A stretch of DNA of 62,384 nucleotides from Bacteroidales bacterium (GTDB lineage Bacteria > Bacteroidota > Bacteroidia > Bacteroidales > JAIOZK01): contig JAIOZK010000025.1 in the NCBI GenBank assembly GCA_021740625.1, positions 1 through 62,384 of the forward strand, read 5' to 3'. Below, piece by piece: positions 31,674-41,256 of this stretch; position 1 is the stretch's first letter; each line of letters begins with the position of its first letter. The notes under the pieces are model-generated. The model had not been told where the DNA came from, ran no database searches, and saw only the letters and a list, made by a program, of their open reading frames with translations. Position numbers and translations under genes: made by a program.

Positions 31674-33992
31674 ATGAGAAGTTTGCAAAGAGTGGACTGG
31701 CCTGTCCTTTTTGTCGATGACCAATTAAAAGTCGATAATGCAGAAGGAGCAATACTGCAGAATATCCTTCAAATACTGATTGAAGAAAAAGATTGCAGTA
31801 CAATCACAAGCACAACCTACAGCGATGGTTTCAATATACTTGTCTCCAGGGCTGACATAGGCTGTGCAGTAGTCGATTGGGACATTGCCTCAGAGGCAGG
31901 CATCAACGAAAAGCAGAACAAACCTTCAGGATTTATCCAGCAGATCAGAATGATCAATGACCTGATTCCCATACTTGTCATGACTGACAAGGAAAGTATC
32001 TGGGATGTACCAACAGAAATCCTTGAGATCATCAACGGATACATCTGGAAAAATGAAGACACACCTGAATTTATTGCCGGGCGTATACAAAGGGAAGTGG
32101 ATCGATATACGGAAAGAATCATGCCGGTATTTTTCAAATCCCTCGTTAAGTATGCCGAAGAATACAAATATGCCTGGCATACTCCGGGCCATATGGGCGG
32201 CAATGCCTTCTTGAAATCCCCGGCCGGTATTGCTTTTCATAAATATTTCGGGGAAAATGTGTTGCGATCCGATCTTTCTATCTCAGTGCCAGAGCTTGGC
32301 TCCCTGCTGGATCATGAAGGAGTTACGGGTGATGCAGAAAAAGAAGCCTCCAGGGTTTTTAATTCCGATCAGACATATTTTGTGCTGAACGGAACCTCCA
32401 CGGCAAACCAGATCATCTGGCGCAGTCAGGTCATGGATGACGATATAGCACTGGTCGACCGGAATTGCCATAAATCGCTCAATTACGCCATGGTCATTAC
32501 CGGTGCCACTCCCATCTATCTTGTACCCACAAGAAATCCATATGGCACAATAGGTCCGATTCACAACAAAGAATTCAATGCCAGTGTTATTCAGAAAAAG
32601 ATCGATAATCATCCCCTGATCACAAACAAAAAGGCGAGGATCAAAATGTGTGCAGTGACAAATTCCACATACGATGGCCTTTGCTATAATGTGCTCGGGA
32701 TTAAAAAGAAACTAAGCAAACGCGTGGATAACATCCATTTTGATGAAGCCTGGTACGGCTATGCCCGCTTCCATCCAATTTATAAGAATCATTTTGGCAT
32801 GTCGGAGCATGAGCTTGATCCGGATCATCCGCCCATCTTTGCTTCCCAATCCACCCATAAATTGCTGGCCGCCTTTTCGCAGGCATCCATGATACATATC
32901 AGGAATGGTGGTAAAAAGAAGATCATACCCGAGGAGTTCAACGAAGCTTATATGATGCATGGTTCCACATCACCAAACTATCCAATGATTGCATCTCTTG
33001 ATGTAGCCACCAGAATGATGAAAGGTAATGCAGGGCGAAAATTAATGAACGACACCCTGGCCGAACCCATTATTTTCAGGAAGAAGATGGTAAACATAGC
33101 AAAAGAGCTGTCAGACGGAGAAAATGTAGACAAATGGTGGTTCGAAGTATGGCAACCCGAAAAAGTCAACATCAGGGGGAAAAGCATGAACTTCGAAGAA
33201 GCTGATGTTTCCGACCTTATGCAAAACCAGGATTGCTGGACCCTCAAACCCGGTGAAAGCTGGCACGGATTCAAGAATATGGAAAACAACTACATCATGC
33301 TGGATCCCATCAAGGTTACCATAGCATCTCCAGGAATCAATGCAGCCGGAAAGCTTGCTGAATGGGGAATACCGGCAAGTATCGTCACACGCTTCCTGAT
33401 CAACAGGGGTATCGTGGCCGAAAAAACGGGACATTACAGTTGGCTGATGCTTTTCAGCATGGGAACCACAAAAGGTAAATCAGGTACCTTGATTGCAGAA
33501 CTTTTTGCTTTTAAAAAACTTTATGACCGGAATGCACCATTGACAGAAGTTTTCCCAAAACTGGTTAACCTGGCCCCTGAAAAATATGCGCACCTGGGCC
33601 TGAAAGACTTTTGCGATCAGATGCATCAATACCTGAAAGAGCAGGAGATCATTGAAACCATGCTACAAAGTTTTGATGTCATCCCCGATCCGGTCATGAT
33701 CCCCCGTGAAGCATATCATGAAGTCGTTAAAGGAAATGTGGAATATGTTTTCCTGGACGATCTGATGGGACGCATACCGGCAGTAATGGTTGTTCCCTAT
33801 CCCCCGGGTATTCCTATTATCATGGAAGGTGAAAAATTCAACGAAAATTCCAGACTCATCATCGACTACCTCAAAAAAGTAGAAGAATTTGAATACCAGT
33901 TTCCGGGATTTGAAGGAGATATCCATGGTGTGGAGAAAGAAAAAAAAGCCGACCGGAACTATTTCAAGATATACTGTATTAAGGATAACTAA
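31674..33992 (+). CDS. Orn/Lys/Arg decarboxylase (inducible type), copy 1
   Basis: The ATG at 31674 gives 772 residues. An in-frame ATG at 31620 is possible but adds a non-conserved leader. Residues 1-130 form the receiver-like wing domain (WPVLFVDDQLKVDNA). The PLP core follows with AWHTPGHMGGNAFLKSPAG, FNSDQTYFVLNGTSTANQII, the IHFDEAWYGYARFHPIY block, and STHKLLAAFSQAS with the Schiff-base Lys396. The C-terminal domain contains VPYPPGIPIIMEGE. The size and order match AdiA/CadA/SpeF-type enzymes that consume protons in the cytoplasm. The substrate is probably arginine, judging from the neighbouring antiporter, but this is inference. It is the first gene of a three-gene cassette. Confidence 0.88.
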   Translation: MRSLQRVDWPVLFVDDQLKVDNAEGAILQNILQILIEEKDCSTITSTTYSDGFNILVSRADIGCAVVDWDIASEAGINEKQNKPSGFIQQIRMINDLIPILVMTDKESIWDVPTEILEIINGYIWKNEDTPEFIAGRIQREVDRYTERIMPVFFKSLVKYAEEYKYAWHTPGHMGGNAFLKSPAGIAFHKYFGENVLRSDLSISVPELGSLLDHEGVTGDAEKEASRVFNSDQTYFVLNGTSTANQIIWRSQVMDDDIALVDRNCHKSLNYAMVITGATPIYLVPTRNPYGTIGPIHNKEFNASVIQKKIDNHPLITNKKARIKMCAVTNSTYDGLCYNVLGIKKKLSKRVDNIHFDEAWYGYARFHPIYKNHFGMSEHELDPDHPPIFASQSTHKLLAAFSQASMIHIRNGGKKKIIPEEFNEAYMMHGSTSPNYPMIASLDVATRMMKGNAGRKLMNDTLAEPIIFRKKMVNIAKELSDGENVDKWWFEVWQPEKVNIRGKSMNFEEADVSDLMQNQDCWTLKPGESWHGFKNMENNYIMLDPIKVTIASPGINAAGKLAEWGIPASIVTRFLINRGIVAEKTGHYSWLMLFSMGTTKGKSGTLIAELFAFKKLYDRNAPLTEVFPKLVNLAPEKYAHLGLKDFCDQMHQYLKEQEIIETMLQSFDVIPDPVMIPREAYHEVVKGNVEYVFLDDLMGRIPAVMVVPYPPGIPIIMEGEKFNENSRLIIDYLKKVEEFEYQFPGFEGDIHGVEKEKKADRNYFKIYCIKDN

Positions 33993-34019
33993 AATTTTAA
34001 ATAAAAAATCTTACAAACA

Positions 34020-35450
34020 ATGAGTGATAATAACAAGAAAGTAGGCCTGCTGGGTTTGATCGCCATCGTTTTTGGTTCCATGATCGGTGGTGGTATATTC
34101 AACATCCCGCAGAACATGGCGGCTCATTCTTCACTGGGCCCCATCATCATAGCCTGGGCCATTACCGGATTCGGAATGCTTTACCTGGCATTTACTTTTA
34201 AGAACCTTTCGAATGCCAGACCTGATATCAAATCAGGTATTTACGCATATGCCAGGGAAGGTTTTGGACGATATGTCGGATTCAATGCAGCCTGGGGGTA
34301 CTGGATCGCCGCAGCAGTTGGCAATGTTGCCTTTGCTGTAATGCTGAACGATGCTGTTGGTCATTTCTGGCCCGTGTTGCTGGAACATGGATGGCAAACC
34401 ATCCTTTTCGGATCGGTACTGATCTGGGTTATGAATTTTATCGTTCTGAATGGGATCGAGGGTGCTTCCAGCCTGAACACCATTTCAACCATTGCCAAAC
34501 TGGTGGCCCTGATTGTCATCATTATCATTATGATCCTTTTCTTTAGCATAAAAGATTTTAGTTTTTCTTTTTGGGGAGAAGGTTTAAAGCTTGGCAGCAT
34601 TGGACAGCAGATACGAGCCCCCATGCTTGTAACACTCTGGTGCTTTATCGGTATTGAAGGAGCTGTTGTAATTGCAGGACGGGCCAAAAGTCCTGCAGAT
34701 GTCGGTAAAGCCACCGTGATCGGACTGCTGTTGGCCCTGCTCCTGTATGTTCTGCTGAGTGTGCTTGCATTCGGTTTGATGCACCAGCCCGAACTTGCGA
34801 AACTCAATGATCCCTCAACAGCTTACCTGCTGCAAAATGCTGTGGGCGAATGGGGCATCGACCTGGTCAACATTGCGGTAATTGTTTCGGTGGGTGGAGC
34901 ATGGATCGCCTGGACCATACTCGTAGCAGAGGTGCCCTATGATGCTGCCAAAGAAGGTGTTTTACCAAAAATATTCACAAGGGAAAATCGTAAGGAATCC
35001 CCCATGGCTGCATTGTATATCTCCAGCTTGATCATGACCCTCTTTATGGTCATGGTTGCATTTGCCAAAAATGTTTACATGGCAGCAATCGATATCGCCA
35101 GTATCATGATCCTGCCACCTTATATATTAAGCGCTGCTTATTTGTGGAAAGCTGCAGAACGTTCTGAAATTCTGGAGGAAAAATCCAAAAAAAGAAGAAA
35201 CGCACTCATTACCGGCATCATTGCCACTTTTTACTGCGCATGGCTGATCTATGCCGCAGGAGTAAATTATGTATTGCTCTCGGCAATTTTTTATACAATC
35301 GGGATCCCATTTTACCTGATTGCGCATAAAGATGAACTCAAACAGGGCAAAACGGCTTTTAAACCTTATGAAATGTTGATAGCTGTTATATTCATCATTG
35401 CTGCTGTAGTTGCGATCGACATGCTTGTAACAGGAAAAATTAGTTATTAA
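34020..35450 (+). CDS. APC-family basic amino acid/polyamine antiporter
   Basis: The 476-residue carrier has about twelve to thirteen transmembrane helices. The first has the family's GSMIGGGIFNIPQNMA unwound substrate site, and FGFNAAWGYWIAAAVGN-like sequence follows in the third (RYVGFNAAWGYWIAAAVGN). It resembles the basic amino acid/polyamine antiporter group (ArcD/AdiC/CadB/PotE). It would import the amino acid and export the decarboxylation product, for example arginine against agmatine. It lies 27 bp after one decarboxylase gene and 18 bp before the other, so the three must be cotranscribed. Confidence 0.88.
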   Translation: MSDNNKKVGLLGLIAIVFGSMIGGGIFNIPQNMAAHSSLGPIIIAWAITGFGMLYLAFTFKNLSNARPDIKSGIYAYAREGFGRYVGFNAAWGYWIAAAVGNVAFAVMLNDAVGHFWPVLLEHGWQTILFGSVLIWVMNFIVLNGIEGASSLNTISTIAKLVALIVIIIIMILFFSIKDFSFSFWGEGLKLGSIGQQIRAPMLVTLWCFIGIEGAVVIAGRAKSPADVGKATVIGLLLALLLYVLLSVLAFGLMHQPELAKLNDPSTAYLLQNAVGEWGIDLVNIAVIVSVGGAWIAWTILVAEVPYDAAKEGVLPKIFTRENRKESPMAALYISSLIMTLFMVMVAFAKNVYMAAIDIASIMILPPYILSAAYLWKAAERSEILEEKSKKRRNALITGIIATFYCAWLIYAAGVNYVLLSAIFYTIGIPFYLIAHKDELKQGKTAFKPYEMLIAVIFIIAAVVAIDMLVTGKISY

Positions 35451-35468
35451 CACAGCAAAAGAAATAAT

Positions 35469-37817
35469 ATGGAATACAATAAAATGTTTCAATTCCTGAT
35501 CATCGACAAAGAGATCAACGAACTCAATGTTTCAGGTGATTTGATCAGAAATATATCTGAAGCGATTAAAGAACGCGGCTACCAGGTAATTACGGCCAAT
35601 GAGCAGTTTGAAGCTGAAGTTGCCATTATTAACAATCCGACAATTGGCTGTATACTGATAGATTGGGATGAAAACAGTGAAAATTTCAGTACAGCGGAAA
35701 TTATTTCTTTCGTGCGCGAGAAAGGACTCGAAATGCCCATTTTCATTGTTACTGAAAAAGAAAACATTTCAGACATCCAATACGACATTCTGAAAGATAT
35801 CAGGGGGTTTATTCATCCGGAAGAGGAAACCGCATCTTTTGCAGCCAAATACGTTGCACGTGCTTACAAAGAGTACATAAGTTCTCTCAAAACTCCATTT
35901 TTCGGTGGAATGATTGATTGGGTGGAAGCCGGCAATGAAATGTGGCTTTGCCCCGGACACAACGGGGGAAATTTTTATAAAAAATCACCGCAGGGAAGAA
36001 TTCTTTTTGATTACCTCGGTGAACAGTTTTGGCGTTCGGACTTCAACTTTGTCCCTGACCTGGGTGATATACTCACCCATACCGGGGCTTACCTGGAATC
36101 CGAGAAAGAAGCAGCGAAAACCTTTGGAGCCGACCGCACCTATTTTGTATTGAACGGAACCTCCACCTCCGTTAAAATGGTCAATTGTGCCCTGATCAAA
36201 CATGGTGACCTGATCCTCTTCGACAGGAACAACCACAAATCACATCATCACTCAGCCCTGATGATCAATGGAGCCATCCCAATATTTATCGAGGATGACA
36301 GGAATGACTTCGGCATGGTTGGGCCCCTGAAGCTGGATGCGCTTGATGAAGATAAAATCAGACAGTCGATCAAAAACAATCCGCTTGTCAAAGACAAAAA
36401 TGCCTGGAAAAAGGAACGTCCCTTCCGTGTTGCTATCATCGAAAACAACACCTACGACGGCACAACTTATAATGTCAAAACCATCATGGATAAGATCGGT
36501 CACCTATGTGATTATGTATTTTTTGATGAAGCCTGGGGAGCATTTATGAAGTTCCATCCCTTATTTCAAGGACGATATGGTATGAGCCTGGAGCTGAATG
36601 AAAAAGATCCTGGCATTTATGTAACACATTCAACGCATAAACAGCTCGCAGGTATGTCGCAAGCTTCACAGATCCATGCCAAAGACAATCATATCAAGGG
36701 ACAGCCCAGACGCCTGAACCACAAGCGTATGAATGAGGTTTACATGATGCATATGTCAACTTCACCCTTCTACCCTATGTTTGCCTCACTGGATGTAGGC
36801 GCACAAATGATGAAGGGGAAAAACGGATTTTATCTCTGGGATGATGCCATTAAAACATCTATAGAGATCCGGAAGAAAGTCAGGGAACTCGGTGAGCAAT
36901 TTAAAAAGCATAAGGATCCGAAGCAGCGCTGGTTCTACAATCCGTTTGTACCCGATAAAGTTAGCCTTAAAAACTCACCCCATCACAAAGATGTGAAGGA
37001 TGTAAAATGGGAAGATTTGCCAACGGATGTCATAGCAGCCGAACAACAAGCATGGTTGATGCGGGAAGGCGCCAGTTGGCACGGATACAAATCCATTAAA
37101 GATGATTTTGTGATGATGGATCCCAGCAAAATGTTTTTCATCACACCCGGCATCGACAGGGAAACAAATGCCTATGAAGACTGGGGATTACCGGCACCCA
37201 TGCTGGGCAAATACATGCGGTCGAGGGGAGTTGTGCATGAAAAAACGGATTTCAATTCTATCCTGTTCCTCATCACACCCGGTATCGAAAAAAACAAGGC
37301 AGGTACCCTGCTGGCAGAATTGCTCAGGTTCAAAGATTTATTCGATAACAATGCCCTGATGGATGATGTTTATCCTGAACTGACAAAAGAAAACCCCGAT
37401 CATTACAAAGGCAAGGGAGTCTGGGATGTGGCACAGGTCATCCATAATATATACAAAGATCATGATGCCAAAACATTGCAACAAAACATGTTTAAGAAGG
37501 AACACTTCCCTGAAATGGCCATGACCCCGCTTGAAGCACAAAACAAACTGGTTGCTGGAGAAGTGAATTATGTTCCCCTAACAAAGGCACATGGCAGAAT
37601 TGCAGCTACACTTGCACTGGTATATCCTCCAGGCATCGGAGTGATCATGCCTGGCGAGCGCTATGATGAGAAAGCAAAACCCATGATGGATTATTTTGCT
37701 CTCTTTGAAAAAACAAACCCTTATTTCCCCGGTTTTGAGAATGAGATTCAGGGAGCATACCTCGACACAGATGCAGAGGGCAATGAACGCTACTACACCT
37801 ATGTTGTGAAAGAATAA
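35469..37817 (+). CDS. Orn/Lys/Arg decarboxylase (inducible type), copy 2
   Basis: The 782-residue product is a diverged paralogue of the gene at 31674, with the same three-domain layout. The wing domain spans residues 1-130 (FQFLIIDKEINELNVSGD). WLCPGHNGGNFYKKSPQG, YFVLNGTSTSVKMVNCALIK, VFFDEAWGAFMKFHPLFQ and THSTHKQLAGMSQAS with Lys391 form the PLP core. YPPGIGVIMPGERY lies near the C-terminus. Differences in the substrate-side blocks from copy 1 (HNGGNF against HMGGNA) suggest either a second substrate or hetero-oligomers. A second ATG at 35484 is an alternative start. Confidence 0.88.
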   Translation: MEYNKMFQFLIIDKEINELNVSGDLIRNISEAIKERGYQVITANEQFEAEVAIINNPTIGCILIDWDENSENFSTAEIISFVREKGLEMPIFIVTEKENISDIQYDILKDIRGFIHPEEETASFAAKYVARAYKEYISSLKTPFFGGMIDWVEAGNEMWLCPGHNGGNFYKKSPQGRILFDYLGEQFWRSDFNFVPDLGDILTHTGAYLESEKEAAKTFGADRTYFVLNGTSTSVKMVNCALIKHGDLILFDRNNHKSHHHSALMINGAIPIFIEDDRNDFGMVGPLKLDALDEDKIRQSIKNNPLVKDKNAWKKERPFRVAIIENNTYDGTTYNVKTIMDKIGHLCDYVFFDEAWGAFMKFHPLFQGRYGMSLELNEKDPGIYVTHSTHKQLAGMSQASQIHAKDNHIKGQPRRLNHKRMNEVYMMHMSTSPFYPMFASLDVGAQMMKGKNGFYLWDDAIKTSIEIRKKVRELGEQFKKHKDPKQRWFYNPFVPDKVSLKNSPHHKDVKDVKWEDLPTDVIAAEQQAWLMREGASWHGYKSIKDDFVMMDPSKMFFITPGIDRETNAYEDWGLPAPMLGKYMRSRGVVHEKTDFNSILFLITPGIEKNKAGTLLAELLRFKDLFDNNALMDDVYPELTKENPDHYKGKGVWDVAQVIHNIYKDHDAKTLQQNMFKKEHFPEMAMTPLEAQNKLVAGEVNYVPLTKAHGRIAATLALVYPPGIGVIMPGERYDEKAKPMMDYFALFEKTNPYFPGFENEIQGAYLDTDAEGNERYYTYVVKE

Positions 37818-37835
37818 ACCTGCATACAGACAGGA

Positions 37836-38344
37836 CTAAAGCAGGAGTTTAAACCCAAGCCTGAACAGTACATGATCCATCCGGTAGGTGGTCTTCAGTT
37901 GTTTATGCGGCTTATCGGGATCCTCATTGTCGGTACTCTCATAAATGTCGACAAATTCAATCTCTCTTTGCGATACATCCAATTCATCAAGAGCATCCTC
38001 GCCCATTTCAGTATACTCAATAACTTCAGCATTGAGTGGTGTGTAGGAATTGTGGTTATAGGTAACATCAATATTTACGAACAGGTCTTTGGCCAGATAC
38101 CAGTCAAAACCCAGTCCACTGACAAAACCAAGGCTTGCCTTTTTTTTATACTCCAATTTCATTTCATAACTTTCCATGGGGTAATACTGCGGCATGTTAT
38201 TATACAGATGCAGATTATTCGATTCTTCCATGCTGTTGATATTGTAAAGAAGGCCGGCATTCAGTCAACGTAAAATCGTTGTGCATATGCGCACTGAAAC
38301 ATAATGAATCCCGATAACAAAATAAGCAAGCTTAATTTTTTCAT
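37836..38344 (-). pseudogene. Outer-membrane beta-barrel protein gene with a frameshift near its start
   Basis: From the ATG at 38344 the frame encodes a signal peptide and a few mature residues (core LLILLSGFIMFQCAYAQ, then RFYVD), and hits TGA at 38263. One base out of register, the next frame reads LNAGLLYNINSMEESNN and continues for about 140 residues to 37836. It has amphipathic barrel-like strands such as ASLGFVSGLGFDWYLAKDLF and ends MDHVLFRLGFKLLL with a terminal hydrophobic residue. A single missing base would join the two into RFYVDLNAGLLYN. The whole would be about 169 residues. It converges with the decarboxylase gene 18 bp away. Confidence 0.7.
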
Positions 38345-38527
38345 GATAATTTGGTTTTGAGAGTTAGAATTGATTATAGATGGTTTTATAAAGACACATG
38401 ATATGGGTTTATAAAGTAAAAATCACTGGCGCAAATGTATGAAATAGGATCTATTTCCTAATAAAATTGCCTTACTTTTTGATATGTCTCATATTAAGCT
38501 TATCTTTTACCAACAAAATGATGAATT

Positions 38528-39886
38528 ATGAAAAGTATTAATCCATACAACAACCAACTAAACAAGGAATACAAAGAGCTTTCGGGCAAGCAGATCGAAA
38601 GCATCATTGCAAATGTTGAGCATGCGCAAAAAAAATATAAGCACAGCACATACGGAGAAAGATCCGAAAAAATGAAAAGCCTGGCTGAATTGCTTCGCAA
38701 GAACAAAACCCAATATGCCCGTCTGATGACCCTCGAAATGGGGAAGCTTCTGGGGGAATCGGAAGCTGAAATCGAAAAATGTGCATGGGTTTGTGATTAT
38801 TATGCTGATAATGCAGAGATTTTCCTGGCTGATGAAGTGATAAAATCGGATGCCTCCAGAAGTTATGTTCATTTTCAGCCGCTGGGCATTGTGCTGGCTG
38901 TGATGCCATGGAACTTCCCTTTCTGGCAGGTCTTTCGTTTTGCTGCACCAGCGCTGATGGCCGGCAACGGGGCACTTCTCAAACATGCCTCCAACGTTCC
39001 CGGCTGTGCCATGGAAATTGAAAAAATCATCCGGGAAGCCGGCTTTCCCGACAATCTTTTTAGAACACTTCTCATTCCGGGTAAGATGGTGGGTGAAGTA
39101 ATTGAAAATCCACTTGTTAAAGCTGCAACTCTCACAGGTAGTGAAAAAGCGGGCAGCAGCGTTGCGGAGAAAGCAGGGAAAAACCTGAAAAAGACAGTCA
39201 TGGAGTTGGGGGGCTCCGATCCTTTCATCGTGCTGGAAGATGCCGAATTTGAAAGCTGTTGCCAAACTGCCGTTACTGCCAGGATGATCAATACCGGTCA
39301 AAGCTGTATAGCTGCCAAGCGCTTTATTGTTGTAGAGGATATCGCCAATGCTTTTGAAGATCGTGTAAAAGAACTGATGCAGGATAGAAAAGCCGGCAAT
39401 CCGGCAAACAGCGACACACAACTTGCCCCTCTGGCCAAACCTGAGTTTGTCGAAGACATCGACAGGCAGGTAAAGGAATCCATTGAAATGGGAGCCACCC
39501 TCCTGCTGGGAGGCAAAAGGATGAAAGGGAAAGGAAATTTCTACGAACCCACGGTTTTAACCAATGTCACCCCTGATATGCCTGTTTTCAAGGAAGAGAC
39601 CTTTGGGCCGGTACTTTCTGTGATCCGTGTTCAAAATGAAAAAGAAGCAATTGAAATGGCCAATCAGTCGCAATATGGATTGGGAGGATGTGTCTGGACC
39701 AGTAGCGTTGAAAGGGGAGAAAAAATTGCCCGTACCGTTGAAAGCGGGGCCATGTTCGTAAATGGAATGACCAAATCCGATCCCCGCCTGCCTTTTGGCG
39801 GCATTAAAAACTCCGGTTACGGAAGGGAATTGTCGCATTACGGCATCAAGGAGTTTGTGAATATTAAGACCATTTGGATTGCTTAA
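38528..39886 (+). CDS. NAD(P)-dependent aldehyde dehydrogenase (succinate-semialdehyde type)
   Basis: The 452-residue enzyme contains the aldehyde dehydrogenase landmarks. VMPWNFPFWQVFRFAAPALM binds cofactor, TGSEKAGSSVAEKAGK is the nucleotide loop, Glu lies in VMELGGSDPFIV, and the catalytic Cys is in INTGQSCIAAKRF. ETFGPVLSVIRV and PFGGIKNSGYGRE close the domain. It most resembles short succinate-semialdehyde dehydrogenases (GabD/Sad group). It may also act on aminoaldehydes made from polyamines, which would suit its place beside the decarboxylase cassette, but that link is only positional. Confidence 0.85.
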   Translation: MKSINPYNNQLNKEYKELSGKQIESIIANVEHAQKKYKHSTYGERSEKMKSLAELLRKNKTQYARLMTLEMGKLLGESEAEIEKCAWVCDYYADNAEIFLADEVIKSDASRSYVHFQPLGIVLAVMPWNFPFWQVFRFAAPALMAGNGALLKHASNVPGCAMEIEKIIREAGFPDNLFRTLLIPGKMVGEVIENPLVKAATLTGSEKAGSSVAEKAGKNLKKTVMELGGSDPFIVLEDAEFESCCQTAVTARMINTGQSCIAAKRFIVVEDIANAFEDRVKELMQDRKAGNPANSDTQLAPLAKPEFVEDIDRQVKESIEMGATLLLGGKRMKGKGNFYEPTVLTNVTPDMPVFKEETFGPVLSVIRVQNEKEAIEMANQSQYGLGGCVWTSSVERGEKIARTVESGAMFVNGMTKSDPRLPFGGIKNSGYGRELSHYGIKEFVNIKTIWIA

Positions 39887-40115
39887 GACATGGATGATTT
39901 GTTGGATGGTTTGATGATTGGGTGATTGTAACTTGCACAATTGAATGTAAAACCCAACGGGCCTTCTTCAATAAAATGTTTGGCTTTCAGGCAGGGCTTT
40001 ACAAGTTGCCTTGATTTGTAAAAATCAACTCCCATTTACCAGGCAAATCAAGCTCCAGAAGCTATAGTGACAATCAATCAAACAATCATTCATTCAAACC
40101 AGCCGCCAATTTTCG

Positions 40116-40123
40116 TAATTTTG
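40116..40123 (+). promoter_or_regulatory. TAnnTTTG promoter box of trmD
   Basis: TAATTTTG lies 16 bp before the trmD ATG. Confidence 0.5.
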
Positions 40124-40139
40124 CCAAAATAGCAGTATC

Positions 40140-40811
40140 ATGCGCATCGACATCATCACCATATTCCCTCAAATGTTTGAAGGGCCTTTCAATCACTCCA
40201 TTCTGAAAAGGGCTGTTGAAAAAAGCCTCGTGGAGATCCACCTGCACGACCTGCGTAAATATACCACCGATAAGCACCGCAGTGTGGATGATTATGCATT
40301 TGGCGGAGGTGCCGGCATGGTAATGATGATAGAGCCCGTTGACCGCTGTCTTGAGAGTCTGCAATCCGAAAGAAATTATGATGAAATTATTTACCTTAGC
40401 CCAGACGGCGAACTCCTGGACCAAAAAATTTCAAATAATTTATCCCTGAAGCAAAACCTCATATTCTTGTGCGGGCATTATAAAGGGATCGATGAAAGGA
40501 TTCGGGAACACCTGATTACCCGTGAAATTTCAATTGGCAACTACGTGTTGTCTGGAGGTGAAATTGCAGCAGCAGTGCTTACCGACAGCATCGTGCGCTT
40601 GCTGCCCGGAGTCCTCAATGATGAAACTTCTGCCCTCTCCGACTCTTTCCAGGACGACCTGATATCACCACCCGTTTATACACGTCCACGCAAATACAAA
40701 GACTGGAAAGTTCCTGAAATTTTATTGTCGGGGAATGAAAAAAAAATTACTGAATGGAAACATGAGCGTTCCCTTGAAAGAACAAAAAAGAGACGACCCG
40801 GCATGATTTAA
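40140..40811 (+). CDS. trmD: tRNA (guanine-37-N1)-methyltransferase TrmD
   Basis: The 223-residue SPOUT enzyme methylates G37 of tRNAs to prevent frameshifting. The family pattern is complete: [40 protein letters not shown], the knot region [17 protein letters not shown], and [20 protein letters not shown]. Length is typical. In many bacteria trmD sits beside rplS. Here rplS lies about 4.8 kb away. Confidence 0.95.
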   Translation: MRIDIITIFPQMFEGPFNHSILKRAVEKSLVEIHLHDLRKYTTDKHRSVDDYAFGGGAGMVMMIEPVDRCLESLQSERNYDEIIYLSPDGELLDQKISNNLSLKQNLIFLCGHYKGIDERIREHLITREISIGNYVLSGGEIAAAVLTDSIVRLLPGVLNDETSALSDSFQDDLISPPVYTRPRKYKDWKVPEILLSGNEKKITEWKHERSLERTKKRRPGMI

Positions 40812-40886
40812 TCGTTTTAAGTTTTTAGGTTTTTTACTCTCAGCTTAGTTTTGTATCTTAGATTCAAACCTAAAAAATCTACTCAT

Positions 40887-41117
40887 ATGTCATCATTGAA
40901 GAAATTCTTCGGATCAGTTTTTATTCTGTCCGGATTAATTTATGCAGTTTGGGCATTGCTTGGTGGAGGAATAGATTTTTATCCAAATCAAAATTATATA
41001 CAAGAAAGTCCTTTACAGGAATTGCTGAACATATCCCTGACACTTATGGTAATAATTGTTCCCGGTGTTGTAGGATTTATGATTCTGCTTCGGAACAGAA
41101 AAAAAGCCAAAATATAA
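40887..41117 (+). CDS. Small two-helix membrane protein
   Basis: The ATG at 40887 gives 76 residues. Two hydrophobic helices (FGSVFILSGLIYAVWALLGG and SLTLMVIIVPGVVGFMILL) are separated by a polar loop, and the protein ends in a basic RNRKKAKI tail. I recognise no family. It lies between trmD and the histidine kinase gene and may be a short membrane-anchored protein. Confidence 0.55.
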   Translation: MSSLKKFFGSVFILSGLIYAVWALLGGGIDFYPNQNYIQESPLQELLNISLTLMVIIVPGVVGFMILLRNRKKAKI

Positions 41118-41256
41118 GCCATCGTGCAATATTTTTAATAATTTTGACGCTTTCTTATTGGATTGTGCTGATGGGGGTTGGCACGATCACATGTGAAAAC
41201 AAATCCGGGTAATGAATAAAACACCTTCTCAGTGGAACGGTATGAAAGATAAATTT

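Noticed and set aside
38558-39421. Long minus-strand frame opposite the aldehyde dehydrogenase
   Set aside because: It is an antisense shadow of a clearly recognised enzyme, and its translation is Phe/His/Cys-rich with no family resemblance.
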